Positions 10,501 through 20,955 of a DNA stretch of 64,000 bases are shown here, piece by piece. A model generated the notes under the pieces. It worked only from the letters and a program-made list of their open reading frames with translations, ran no database searches and had not been told where the DNA came from. The DNA is from Alternaria dauci (lineage: Eukaryota > Ascomycota > Dothideomycetes > Pleosporales > Pleosporaceae). Position 1 is the first letter of the stretch. The number at the start of each line of letters is the position of its first letter. The position numbers and the translations under genes are program-made. Location: NCBI RefSeq assembly GCF_042100115.1, contig NC_091272.1, forward strand, positions 1,426,001-1,490,000, given 5' to 3'.

Positions 10501-13317
10501 CACTTCACTTGGGTAACTCTTGCTGAAGTGACCCTTACGTGGCCAGAACCATCATCACCACGGATTTCCGTCCAGGAGTGGCTCGTGCGTACTTGTTTAA
10601 CCACATTGTCGCTCCGAGTTGGTACTTCGGAATCAAATCTAGAACCCCATATACATGAACTACACCGACTGTCCGTTTCCATCATATCGCAAATCTATCA
10701 AAGTCCATTTGCCACTCCCCTTGGAGACTTGGAACTCGAAATACCACTGATGGCAAGACTACGATCGGCAGGACCATCTTTGCAAAGCCTTTTACTAGGT
10801 GCAGACTTGGCCGCACTGAAACTCCGTCTTACCCGTTCATCAGAGCCTGCACCAGAACCAAAACCTTCAAACCACCCAGCGAACCGGTCACGCCTGTCGT
10901 TAGTGATAAACAGAGATTCGGAGGACCATACACCAGCGCCCATACCTCCACCTCCTCAGCTTGTCGAGTGCTTGAAGTTTGGGTTTTCGTCCCCGATCAG
11001 TCGTTTGGTCCTTGATGACTGGATCCATTTCCTCGTTGAGGTTTTACCAATGTTTGCTGATACAATATTCCAAAACCTCCTTCCGCTCGTCGAATGTCTG
11101 TGCAAAGAGATCAATCTTACATTTGAGCAGCTCAAGTCAACATTCGCAAAGACACAAGTCGTGCCGACCGTATCTCCGGAATCGACTCTCATATCGCTCA
11201 TGAACGGTTTGGAACAGATTTTGGCCAAGGCACACGAGCGTTTGACAACACAAGAAACGAGGGTGTCTGCCAACAAGTCTCCGGAGCAACCTCAGGGCTT
11301 CTTCAGCAACGTGGTATCTGGTCTGATTTCGTCTGAAACGAACCAGACTCGTACGCCAACCGCGAACAGTAGACTCTCAGTCCTCCTATGCTTCCAGGAT
11401 ACGGTCCGTATATGCTTCGCGATATGGTCATGGGGACATATGCTAGAAGTACAAGACCACACATCAGCATCATCGTTTTCCTACACTTCTCTGCGCATGC
11501 GCAATCGAGCCCGCCGCACATTGGAACATCTCTTTGCTGCGGAGGCGCTGGAATGTCTAGAGACACTGGTAGTCCTATGGGCGCATGCGACGTCTGATGA
11601 TGCGCAAGGACTAGCCATTACAGGGCTTCTGAATGTCCTTAACGGGTCAAAGCCAAAGCACACAATTCCCGCGATTTTCAACGCGGTGTACAGCCGGACT
11701 GATCCTGGGGCTTTGGACGCTAATCGTCAGTCAACACTGACATCTGATCTTACGGATGCCGAACTAGTCGCCTTCTTGGTTGAGTATACGACCTCTTTAG
11801 AAGACGATGCCATGGACGAGATATGGCAAGATTGCACTCTATTCTTACGAGACGTGCTTGCGAATCCCCTTCCACATCGACAAATTTTGCCTACGCTGTT
11901 GGAGTTCACCGCTGTCATAGGTCAGAAGGTTGATAACACCAACTTCGGAGAGCAGCGGAAGATGCGGAGGGAGCTAGCAGTAAGTATGTGTGCTCGTTTG
12001 ATGCAAAAGTACTAACAACTTGTACAGGATATCTTTGCTAGGATCTTGACTGCGATCTTCACAACACGCTCAATGGGCTATCTGCAAGACTCGAATCAAG
12101 CTGCAAATGAAAAGACGACTGCGATGACCAATGGCGTCCGCGCACAGAAGCGAGCAACTGATGTTGTGTCTATTCTTACCACCATTGTACCAAAGCTGTC
12201 GACCATTCTAGTAGAAAACGACCGTGTTACAAAGGTCGTCTCTGACATTTCCGCATCTGTCATTGGCCCCACATTCCGTGCAAAAGCATTCCCCGAGAAT
12301 GTATCAAGGAATACGTTGGATCTGCTTCAAGGTCTTACCAAGATTGCACAAGGCAGCAAGTTGCTCAAGAAAGATATTTACGATGCCTTCAACGACCCCA
12401 AGTTTTTCAACACGCCGCTTATTCTACTGAGAGAAGCTTGGTTGCCCATCCTTGCACAGTGGACCCAGTTTGACAAAGAGCGAGTCCCAGAACTACTATC
12501 ACGACTTTCAGCGCCCACAACGGCTGGCCTCATGTTTGGTGTAGGTGCAACATCTGCTCGGCAGGAAGCCGACCGCAAGACACAGCTCACATTGCGTCGC
12601 ATTGCGCTTCTTATTCTGAGTAGCCCTGAGGATGCTTTCACGCCGAACATACCCCAGGTGCTGGAGAAAATTGTCGAGTTGCTTACGGCAACACCCGCGT
12701 CTTCACCTTCATCGATCACCCGTACAGACGTCATAGTGCTATTACGTGCTATCATCTTGAAGACTTCCCCTATCCACCTTGCGTCACTTTGGCCGGTTGT
12801 CAACGGCGAGTTGACATCTGGGTTATCGGCCCTCTTGCCAGACGCTCCGAACAAGGAACACTACAACAATGCCGGCATAATCCAGACATGCAAGTTGCTG
12901 GACGAGCTCGTGGTACTAGACCCCGATGACTTCCAACTTATGGAGTGGCTCTTCATCTCCGATACCATCGATGCCGTGTACAAGCCTGTCACACCGCCAA
13001 CGCTCATGTCTCTCACGGACGAGATCAACGAGGTTCTTACCAGGTCATCGACAGCACCTGCGATGCCTGTAACTGCGCTCAACGGATCCGATACTGATGA
13101 GCCCAAGCGGACATTATTCCTAGATCCGCTCATTGAAGCTCTCGAGAAGGAAGAGGGCGCTGCGGTGCTGGACATGACTAGAGGCGAGCTTGTGAATCGG
13201 TTGGTGAGGCCTTTCTTGGGTAACTTGGCAATGAATGCGTTTGAGGCGAGATATGGGGGTGGAGAAGCGGATTGGCAGGGTGTTTGGGAGAGTGTGGTCA
13301 AGGATGCGGCAAGCTGA
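7549..13317 (+). CDS. dop1: DOP1/DopA (Dopey family) protein
   Basis: Five exons: 7549-7648, 7702-7826, 7887-8036, 8086-11979 and 12028-13317. Introns are 48-60 nt (one contains ctaac); the product is 1852 aa, close to the size expected of fungal DopA proteins. The N-terminus carries the Dopey_N signature ([16 protein letters not shown], then [28 protein letters not shown] and [14 protein letters not shown]). The rest is long alpha-helical solenoid-like sequence, with leucine-rich segments in the C-terminal exon. In the known family, Dopey proteins act with Mon2 and the Neo1-type flippase in endosome-to-Golgi traffic and, in Aspergillus, in morphogenesis. All four introns except the last cluster in the first 550 bases. 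The start [10 protein letters not shown] precedes a Ser/Pro-rich leader typical of the fungal proteins. No frame break is seen. Confidence 0.93.
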
Positions 13318-13466
13318 GCGCAGCGACGGTAGAACAGAGGGTATAGAAAGAAAGTATCTTGGGTCTATGCTATCAAGTAACACAAGTGAGTTTGCACACT
13401 TCTATTTAGATTTAGGGACTCGGAACCCTGAAGAGAACCCAGGTTGTATTGTTAGGGTATCTAACA

Positions 13467-14057
13467 TCACAGTCTCTGTGGAAGATCTTTTTCAGCACAC
13501 AATTCTACTGGAAGCGCCGAGTCGGGCTCTATGATACCAACAAATCCGTCGAAAAAGACCTTTGTGTCGGCGGAAATTTCCTCGCCGTCTGCGGTCGTGG
13601 GAGGATCATATTCGACCTTGCCGTCCACTACGAAGCGGCATGGCTTCTTTTCCAAGTAGAGTTCCAAGAGCATAAATATGTCCTCCCTGTGACTCGCAAA
13701 GTAGGCCGAGAGCTGCTCAACAACATCTGCAACGGTAATGGTACCGCCGTTCGCTCTGCTAACAAGCAAGGGCTCTGGTGACTCGTAGTCATATAGGTAA
13801 TAGTCGTCTACAAACCAGCTGGTGATTGCAATCTTGGTAAGAGGGATCTAGGAGGCTGGTTCTGTTGCGATAGTGTGACCCACAAAAGGCGCGAAGTAAG
13901 CGTTTGGCGATTCGGGACCATCAAGGACGAGGATCGTGGATACATCCTCGAAGATGGACCAGCGTAAACGACGAAAGGCGTCATTAGGGAGATTGACACT
14001 GCGGTTGTTGGTCAATCCGTTCCTGTTCAGGGCGTCGTCCAAGGCGTTGGTAGTCAT
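13467..14057 (-). CDS. hypothetical protein, two exons
   Basis: Model: exon 14057-13884 (MTTNALDDALNRNGL...) joined to 13832-13467 over a 51-nt intron (gtggg..ccaag), 179 aa, phase 0. The splice joins AYFAPF to IAITSWFVDDYYLYDY and keeps both protein-like frames open. The second exon includes acidic and aromatic stretches such as VADVVEQLSAYF and LLELYLEKKPCRFVVDG, which look like real protein sequence, but I recognise no domain. The first exon contains LPNDAFRRLRW, vaguely like small lineage-specific Pleosporales families. It converges on DOP1 with 149 bp between stops. It could be a truncated copy of a longer gene, because an open frame without ATG continues upstream to 14141. Confidence 0.5.
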
Positions 14058-15031
14058 ATGTTGAGGTACACAGCTGTAGTAGACAGTAGGTATCGAGCAG
14101 AGTTTTGCATCAATAGAATCGACAAGGGTTATACGGGGCAAATGGTCCCTCTCCCCCCGCCGGGCCGAACTGTCTGGCGCGGCGATATGAGCCGAATAAA
14201 AGAGGAAACTACTATACCTCTAACTGCTTTCAGAGAGTTACTAACGCCTATAAGACCCCCTGTAGAGCTGTAACATGCTTAGGGAAAATGTCGGTCTTGT
14301 TTTCTGTCGTTTGAGAGGTCTATAGGTCTGTTAAGAGCAATGATTTTCCACCAAGCTGTTCGATCAAAGGGGGGGAACTGTGTCTGAGCAAGACGGTCCG
14401 AGATTGACCCACTTTCGACCCCTGTACCTAATCGGGCGTGGATCGAGTCGCTTTTCAGTCTCGGTGGGGGCCTACTGCATCGCGATGATCATTGGGTTGT
14501 GCTTTGGGGAACGGTTGATTGTATGTCTCTGTACACAGTAGTTATTTATTAACGATTCAAATAACACAAGCTAATCATGTAGCGAAGATCGATACTTTAT
14601 AGAGCTAGCGAAGGAGTCTGACTGTCAACATAAAACGCATGCTACGCTTCATCCTCCGTCGCATCGTAGTGGAGTGATTCATGTAGGAATACCGATCAGG
14701 AGCGGGTGCTCAATGCAATTTAGATCGTATTGTGTCTAAGTGGCTGATGTTCGGTTGCTTTCCGATCGCCTTTCACACTGCATACTCGGCTTCACTTCCG
14801 CCTTGCACCCTGGTCGGGTTCCAAGATTTGATCTCCCTTCAGACCTGATTCCTCCAGCACAGCCTACTACCTAGGTAAGTTCGCCGAATCCTACGGCAGT
14901 GTATTTAACAATGCGCCTGCTATATCGCGCTAGGAGTATCTAAAGTTCGTCTAATGTTTGTATAACGTTCTGCAAACCTCTGCAACACGACCTAGATATT
15001 AAGATCATGGGATTGTGGGACGTGGACGACT
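14058..15031. other. spacer with TpA-rich patches
   Basis: No supportable gene. Segments around 14190-14300, 14520-14640 and 14880-14990 are rich in TA dinucleotides and stop codons in all frames, which is how RIP-mutated repeat remnants look in this group. No intact repeat unit can be delimited. The last part should hold the promoter of the rhodopsin-like gene. Confidence 0.4.
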
Positions 15032-16229
15032 ATGGCACTATCGCTGATAGGGCCTGCTGGTCCATGTTCGCAGTTACAGTTGGCGAGTAGTCCTCTTATG
15101 TTGCGCTGAATGGCACCTAACTGTCTCGTAGTCTTCGTGGCGTTGAGAATCGGCAGCCGCGTATTCGGAAAATGCGGTGGCATTGGAATGGACGACTACA
15201 TCACCGTATTCTGCGTCGTTGTGATGTTCGTCACCTGCGTCCTGATCTCAATCGGCACCCAGTACGGTCTTGGACGGAGAATGGAGGCCATCGATCCCCC
15301 GTTGATACCGCGAGCTCTCAAGTGGAACGTAATCATCAGTTCGGTACTGATATGGACGTTTTCGCTACCCAAGTTTGCCATCATCGCTATTCTCAAGCGC
15401 ATTCTGAACTACGGCCTCAAGACGACGATACTATTCTGGGGCCTCGCGCTCAGCTCCCAGGCCTGTATATTGGCTACCTCGATCTGGTGGTACAAGCAAT
15501 GCGATCCGGTCGAGTTCGGCTGGGACAGAACCATACCGGGCGGAAAATGTGCCAGTACCAAGGTCATGGCAGATTTGGGCTATTTCACTTCGGCCTACTC
15601 TGCCTTCCTAGATGTGTTCTTCGCTGTGTACCCGATTCCATTCATTATGCGCCTCAACATGCCCCTCAAGAACCGCATCCTGGTCTCGATCGCGCTGGGC
15701 CTCAGTATCCTGGCCTTCATTCTCACCATCTACAAACTCACAATCTTTGGGGAAATTTTTGAAGTACTGGCTGAGAACCCGACTTGTGAGTTCTTCACCC
15801 CACATGCTTCTCAGCATACAACTAACTTTGTTAGACCCGGTCCCGCTTCTTGATATACTCGGTCTAGGAGAGGGTTGTATTCTCGTGGTATGCGCCTCTT
15901 TGCCCACACTGGGCCCGCTCTTCCGCTTGGCCAGAGGCAAAGTTCAGACTCTCAGTGGCAGTGGCAATGGCAGTAAGGCAACCATCCAGAGAGGACACAG
16001 CAGCACCACCCACCGAGGGCTATCTAACGCCAGCGGAAGATGGGATAGACTTCAAGGGCATCAGTTGGATGACGAGGAGAGGGTATCGAGCCACGCAGGC
16101 GAAAGCATCGATGACATCCCGCTCGTTTACCACGGCGCGGACCAGATCCACAAGACACTTGAGATTAACGTGACCACGAGCGCAAAGGGCGACCGACGGT
16201 CGAAGCAAATTGACGATCGTGACACGTAG
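15032..16229 (+). CDS. SAT4/rhodopsin-domain integral membrane protein
   Basis: Model: 15032-15086, 15132-15785 and 15835-16229, introns of 45 and 49 nt, 367 aa. The core matches the fungal plasma-membrane family often labelled rhodopsin domain-containing or PTH11-like: FVALRIGSRVFGKCGG, GMDDYITVFCVVVMFV, WNVIISSVLIWTFSLPKFAI, then CASTKVMADLGYFTSAYSAF, and YPIPFIMRLNMPLKNRI before a late helix. I count about six to seven membrane helices, followed by a polar, Ser/Thr-rich cytoplasmic tail of about 110 residues. The ATG at 15032 was chosen because it is the only upstream ATG giving the right phase at the first acceptor. The N-terminus looks short for a complete first helix, so another upstream exon is possible. 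Such proteins are abundant in plant-associated fungi, and most lack a known ligand. Confidence 0.75.
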
Positions 16230-17130
16230 CTTGGTGTCAGTATGGGGCCAGTACTTCCTCTAGGCATCTACGAGCGTGACAAGGCAGCAGGATCGTGGTG
16301 ATGATCTGATCAGGCAAGCTTTGGTGTTGTTATACTGATCTCGTTGAGGTAATGTTATTATGATGAGGAACTGTGAAAGATAATGTCACATGATGCCAAA
16401 CATGGCCCATGCGGGGCACATATTGGGCCATCCCATCTTGGTTAGCTCGATGGACTTCATGCATCATTCATCTCCACATATCACAGAGGGCAACTTGAGC
16501 GGGAACCAAAAGCAACATTGAACTTCATATCCCCACAGAATGTCTCACTTCCCCTCAGTGAAAACCTTATTTCGAGTCCTCAATACAGGCAATCCAGCAA
16601 CACCAAAGTTCAACTGCCACAATAGGCACCAACCAGTAGGTCTTGTCAAGCTCGCTCGCGCGACATGCCAAAAGTGGCGTGACCAACAGGTGGGTCTGCC
16701 CCTGAGACATCCTTGCTCACTCAAATTTCGGATGCCTTCCATGGCTGTCCTCAAATGATCAGTGCTACCCAATTCAACCCGCATGGCATTAAATCGTGCA
16801 ATTTGTTCAATGCAACTCGGGACTAAATACTCTATCGAGTAGCCACGTGACCGAATGATACCTTAAAGTTGGCCGTTCCGGTTACATAGGGTCGTGGAGG
16901 ACAAATTACGTATTAGGAAAAGTACGTATAAGAGAACTAGATCTTAGTACGCGCTTATCTGTTACAAGAAATTCACTAACTACTATAGTGCTTGAAATCC
17001 TCTAGTCAACCGGTAGATATGGCCAGGATTCTACGGTAGATAAGAACATTTCCCTTTGTCAAACAGTACACCGCGTGTCGTTTCCGTTGTTCCTGCATCT
17101 TTCCCCACAAGTTAATTCCCCATTTCCAAC
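16230..17130. other. spacer, TpA-rich near the methyltransferase
   Basis: No gene seen. Bases about 16860-17050 are AT/TpA-rich (repeated gta/tag/ata strings), in contrast to the GC-rich coding DNA around them. This suggests a decayed, possibly RIP-mutated repeat just upstream of the O-methyltransferase. The methyltransferase promoter must lie within the final 100-200 bases. Confidence 0.4.
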
Positions 17131-18365
17131 ATGGCATCAGCAGACCAACTTATCCGAGCCCTGGAGGGCATCGACGCAAACTCCTTCGTTAACGAAGCAG
17201 AGCGCGTCCGTGCCATGGACGCGCTGACCCTGGCCTTGAGCAAAGTACATAAGCCGTGGGACATTGTCTGGCAGCACTGTTGGGTCAACCCGGCCACCAA
17301 TGCATGCGTCAAGACGTTGATTGACGCGGGTGTCTTCAGCAAATGGATCGAGGTCGGAGGCGGAGAGAAGACTTGCGCGGAACTGGCCAAGTTGACGGGT
17401 GTCGATGTAGTGCTTATTCGTAGGTTACACATCTGCCCTGCTTAACTCATGATAAGCATTCTGACGGCAATGCAGGACGCATGATTCGGCAAATTTCTGG
17501 GCAGAATCTTGTCACCGAGACCGCCGAGGACACCTATAAGCCCACACCGTGGGTACATGCTCTCGCTGAGGATCAGGCCCTCGCCAACGTCTATGGTGAA
17601 TTCTATGGCTTCGTCAATTCTCCCATGTTCAGGACCTTGCCAGCCTACCTCAAGAAGACAGGATACAAGGTCCCTACTAACCCCAACGACGGCAACTGGC
17701 AGTTCATGAGAGGCTCAAGTGAAAATCTGTTCCAGTCCCTTGGCGCGAACCCTGCCGCCGCAAGGGAATTCAATGATGCCATGGAGAGTCACTCCAAGCA
17801 TAACTTGACGCCCTGGGTTGATGTTTACCCGACTGAGACTGTTGTGAAAGGGTTCAAGCCTGACCGGCCCCTTGTCGTCGATGTCGGTGGTAGCAAGGGC
17901 CACGACCTGATCAAATTCCATCTGCGCCACCCTGATATCCCTGAGGGCAGCCTGGTGCTCCAAGACCTGCCCGATATTCTCAAGGAGTTGACCATTGACA
18001 ACGCCATCACCATCCACCCTCATGACTTTTTTAAACCACAGCCCGTGAAAGGTGCCCGTGTCTACTTCATGCACAACGTGCTGCACGACTGGGAAGACAC
18101 ACAGGCGAAACAGATCCTTTCTCACCTTGCCGAAGCCATGGAACCCGGATACTCGAAGCTTCTCATTCACGAGAGCTTGGTTAGCTCTGTGAAGCCGCTC
18201 GCCCGTGTGACAACGTCCGATATCACCATGATGGCGTGCCTTGGTGCGAAGGAGAGGACGGAGGCTGAGTGGCGGGCGGTGGTGGAGAGTGTGGGGTTAA
18301 AGGTGCTTAACATCTGGAGGCCACCTCACTCTGTAGAAAGTGTTATCGAGGCAGAGCTCGCTTGA
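17131..18365 (+). CDS. S-adenosylmethionine-dependent O-methyltransferase (COMT-like, family 2)
   Basis: Two exons, 17131-17419 and 17476-18365 (56-nt intron), 392 aa. The N-terminal third is the helical dimerisation region seen in plant COMT-like and fungal secondary-metabolite enzymes (TCAELAKLTGVDVVLIRRMI). The SAM-binding motif VVDVGGSKGHDLI lies at about 229-242, followed by LQDLPDILKEL. YFMHNVLHDWEDTQAKQIL contains the expected general-base His at about residue 300, then SKLLIHESLV. Length and motif order are those of an intact enzyme. Family members methylate phenolic hydroxyls of polyketides or phenylpropanoids; the substrate here is unknown. No polyketide synthase or P450 lies nearby, so it is a lone tailoring-type enzyme, flanked by TpA-rich spacers, with an inverted-repeat element starting 8 bp after its stop codon. 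Confidence 0.9.
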
Positions 18366-18373
18366 TTTTTAGA

Positions 18374-18617
18374 GGGAAAGCTTTTTCGGGAGACGCTAAA
18401 TACTATTCAGCAGACACTAAAAAGATGAGATGAGATAAATAGCTCCTAAGCTATCTAAACGTCCTTATGAAGCAATACTTCTATAAATTATTACCTAACT
18501 AGGCAATATTAACGTAGTGAATTGCTTCTACCTGGTCTATTAGGTGATCTTTCTAGAAGATCTGGGCGGCGAATTGCTTTCATCTAATCTTTTGGGGGCT
18601 TCCGAAAAAGCTTTCCC
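18374..18617. mobile_element. MITE-like inverted-repeat element abutting the methyltransferase stop
   Basis: The left end (18374-18389, gggaaagctttttcgg) is repeated exactly in inverted orientation at 18602-18617. The match extends to 17 of 18-19 positions when the mismatch and next two bases are included. The 244-bp interval between the ends is AT-rich, has no coding potential, and contains the word gaattgctt twice. This is the layout of a miniature inverted-repeat transposable element or the remnant of one. A target-site duplication cannot be read with certainty, and the flanking bases match only weakly. Confidence 0.5.
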
Positions 18618-19071
18618 GTTTAGATATCGTCGTTCTTGAGCAACAGCGTGAATGGGGCACCCAATGATTATTGCCGAACCAGGCCTCCTCGAGAGCCAAA
18701 GGCAACTCTACACACTTGTGGCATGAGTGAGGCAGCGACATTGACATGAACACCTCCACCATGGAACATAGGGAGATGCTTGCTTGGTATTTGTAGAGGC
18801 CCGAACTAGTGCAGGTATGTTGAAATCTTCATAACAAGAACAGCGATGCCTCTAGGACTTGTTGTTTCGGCGTAAACGATGAGTATTGGTAGTGCTTGGT
18901 ACGTGGCTGGCAGTGTCTTGAAGTCGTTTGCTCGCTTCCTCTTGGCTCATTTTGTCCATGTTGGCAAAGTACGAGGTGGGTGTTTGGTTGGTCCGTGACG
19001 ATTGCCTGTCAAAGCAGGAGCATTATGATGTGACGAGCAGTGTGTCTTCTTTGTCCCAGAGAACAAATGCT
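18618..19071. other. spacer between element and VPS51
   Basis: No gene seen. It presumably holds the 3' UTR of VPS51, which ends at 19072 on the minus strand. Confidence 0.4.
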
Positions 19072-19967
19072 TCACTCTGAACCGTCGTCTTCTTCTTCGT
19101 CGTCGTCTTCATCCTGCATAATCGCCTCGCATTGCTCCCTGAGCTCTTGTACGCCAGCAACACCTTTCCACTTGTCGAGTATTCTCCTAACCTCTTGCCA
19201 CTCCTTCTGTGCATCGTCGTCTTGGTCTCGATCTCTCATGTCCTGCAGACGTCGCGGTGTGTCGAGTACCCACCTAACCGTGTCCTGTTGTCTCCGCTTC
19301 TTGTCCACGTGCGCCTTGTCCTTGTCGTCTTGCTCGACACGTATGTCTATGCCCAACCCTTGCTCTTTTGACTGATGGCTATCGTGTAGCGAGGATGATA
19401 GGGAGGCGGCTGTCTCGGCAATGTGCGAGATGGCCGGGCCGAGGGTATGCGTCGTGGGTGCGAGAGGATCCATGTTGCCGCGCATGCGTCGGATGGTGCT
19501 TGTTGCCGAGAGTAGCTTGGAGTAGTTGTCGTAGACCAGGGACTTGCGATCGCTATCCAGATTCCTGATTTCTGTACCAGCATTAGCCTGTCGTCTGTCC
19601 GCTGCCAGATTCAGAGTCATGGCCTACGAGACACCAAGTCTGCCTCGACCTTCAATACGCCCTTGAGGCCTTCTTTGGCGAGCAGACTCTCTACAAAGGC
19701 TTCTGCGTTGAAGTCGGCGGCGTCAAGCTCTGTCAGGGTCTCGTCTTCTTCTGGCCCGAGCTGTGTTCTCGACGATTCCTCGGATATTCTGGCATCTGGC
19801 GTGGCGTCTCTGGGGGCATTCTTGAGGCCGTAGAACTCGCGAAGGGCGGCGCGGTTGCGGCGTGCGGCTGGGGGTGGGCGATGCGACGAGCTGCTGTCGA
19901 TCGAGGTGCGGGTTAACGAGGGACTGCGGACCGAGGAGCTGGCGCGGGGAGAGGCTATAGTCGACAT
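19072..19967 (-). CDS. vps51: GARP/EARP tethering complex subunit VPS51
   Basis: Two exons, 19967-19628 and 19571-19072 (56-nt intron), 279 aa. Splicing joins LKVEADLVS to QIRNLDSDRKSLVYDNY and yields the Vps51/Vps67 N-terminal domain (FYGLKNAPRDA; FNAEAFVESLLAKEGLKGVL; NYSKLLSATSTIRRMRGNMD). This is the conserved segment that binds the Tlg1/syntaxin-6 N-terminus and starts the coiled-coil bundle of Vps51-54. In the family, the GARP complex tethers endosome-derived vesicles at the trans-Golgi. The N-terminus is Ser-rich, and the C-terminus is a coiled coil ending in a strongly acidic D/E tract. The short length is normal for fungal VPS51, which lacks the long metazoan C-terminal rods. It is head to head with RMI1, 209 bp apart. 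Confidence 0.9.
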
Positions 19968-20176
19968 GGCGGGGTATTATGTCTCTATATGTCTGGTGAG
20001 GTTTGGTGGACGGAGTGCCGAAGCTCGAGCTTCATGTGAAGGGGCCGAGGCCACAGTTGGTGAGAGGACGCTGCCCCACGTCATTCTACGCGTCGCGTTG
20101 TCCACACCTTCGGCCTTGTTCGCGAAGAAGCAAACCCACATGCACACACTTACCGCGATTCCAATTGATTGCCGAT
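19968..20176. promoter_or_regulatory. shared divergent promoter region, VPS51 / RMI1
   Basis: 209 bp separate the two ATG codons. In-frame sequence upstream of RMI1 (from 20003) is open only from a GTG, so I treat it as 5' UTR. Confidence 0.5.
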
Positions 20177-20860
20177 ATGGCAGCTAATATCGCAGCCGAG
20201 CTAACACAGCATCTGAATGCGCGGCATCTCTATCCTACCGCAGCCTGGCTGCAAGGCTTCCTCTCCACCACCCGCCCAAACACGCCATTGCCCGCCATCA
20301 AGCAGACCGCCCACTTCCGCCTACTAGCCGCAGACATCACCACGTCGCTCAGTCAGCCTGCAGCCTCGTTGTTTCCCAGCGATGTACTCAAAGGCACCAT
20401 CCAATCCCGCATCGTCCCCGGCCCCGTCGTCTGTCAGGTGCTGGACATTGAAGACATTGGCCACTCGCGATGGTCCCAGGTCGAAGCCATCGAAGCGCAA
20501 GAGCGGGGCGAAATGACAAAAGGGCGGGAGATTGTGCGCGTTGTAGAACAAGAGAACGAGGCCACTGCTGAGGCTGCAGCACCCGTGCAGAGCAAAGGCC
20601 CTTTCAAGCTGCTCCTGCAGGATGCCAAAGGACTCAAGATCTATGCCATGGATCTTGGAGGCATTGATGGCCTCAACACCAATATGGCCATGGGAGCCAA
20701 ACTTGTACTGCGTAATGTGGATGTAAGAAGAGGTGTTGTTATGCTGGAGCCTAGTAATGTTCAGGTGCTAGGCGGAAGATTGGGGGCCCTTGATAAGGCT
20801 TGGAAAGAGGGGAGGAAAGAAAGGCTGATGGCAGCGGCCAAGGCAACAGGATCAGGATAG
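20177..20860 (+). CDS. rmi1: RecQ-mediated genome instability protein 1 (RMI1)
   Basis: Single exon, 227 aa from the ATG at 20177 (MAANIAAELTQHLNARHL). The N-terminal helical part is followed by the RMI1 OB-fold. Recognisable segments are LYPTAAWLQGFLSTTRP, LFPSDVLKGTIQSRIVPGPV and VCQVLDIEDIGHSRWSQVEA, then FKLLLQDAKGLKIYAMDLG and MAMGAKLVLRNVDVRRGVVM. RMI1 is the third member of the Sgs1/BLM-Top3-Rmi1 complex that dissolves double Holliday junctions and restrains crossover. The protein has fungal size, with the OB-fold only and no metazoan C-terminal OB2. An acidic/Ala-rich loop (about 120-140) interrupts the OB barrel and would correspond to the DNA-gate loop region. It shares a promoter with VPS51. 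Confidence 0.88.
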   Translation: MAANIAAELTQHLNARHLYPTAAWLQGFLSTTRPNTPLPAIKQTAHFRLLAADITTSLSQPAASLFPSDVLKGTIQSRIVPGPVVCQVLDIEDIGHSRWSQVEAIEAQERGEMTKGREIVRVVEQENEATAEAAAPVQSKGPFKLLLQDAKGLKIYAMDLGGIDGLNTNMAMGAKLVLRNVDVRRGVVMLEPSNVQVLGGRLGALDKAWKEGRKERLMAAAKATGSG

Positions 20861-20955
20861 GTGGCGGGGCACTACCGATAACGTCTCAAGCATGCAGCCT
20901 AATCTCCCAGATCCGAACATGAGCGTATCGATTTCCAAACACCGTCGACTTGACA

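Noticed and set aside
15007..15086. ATG at 15007 as the start of the rhodopsin-like gene
   Set aside because: No GT donor after this ATG gives the phase needed at the 15132 exon. The ATG at 15032 does.
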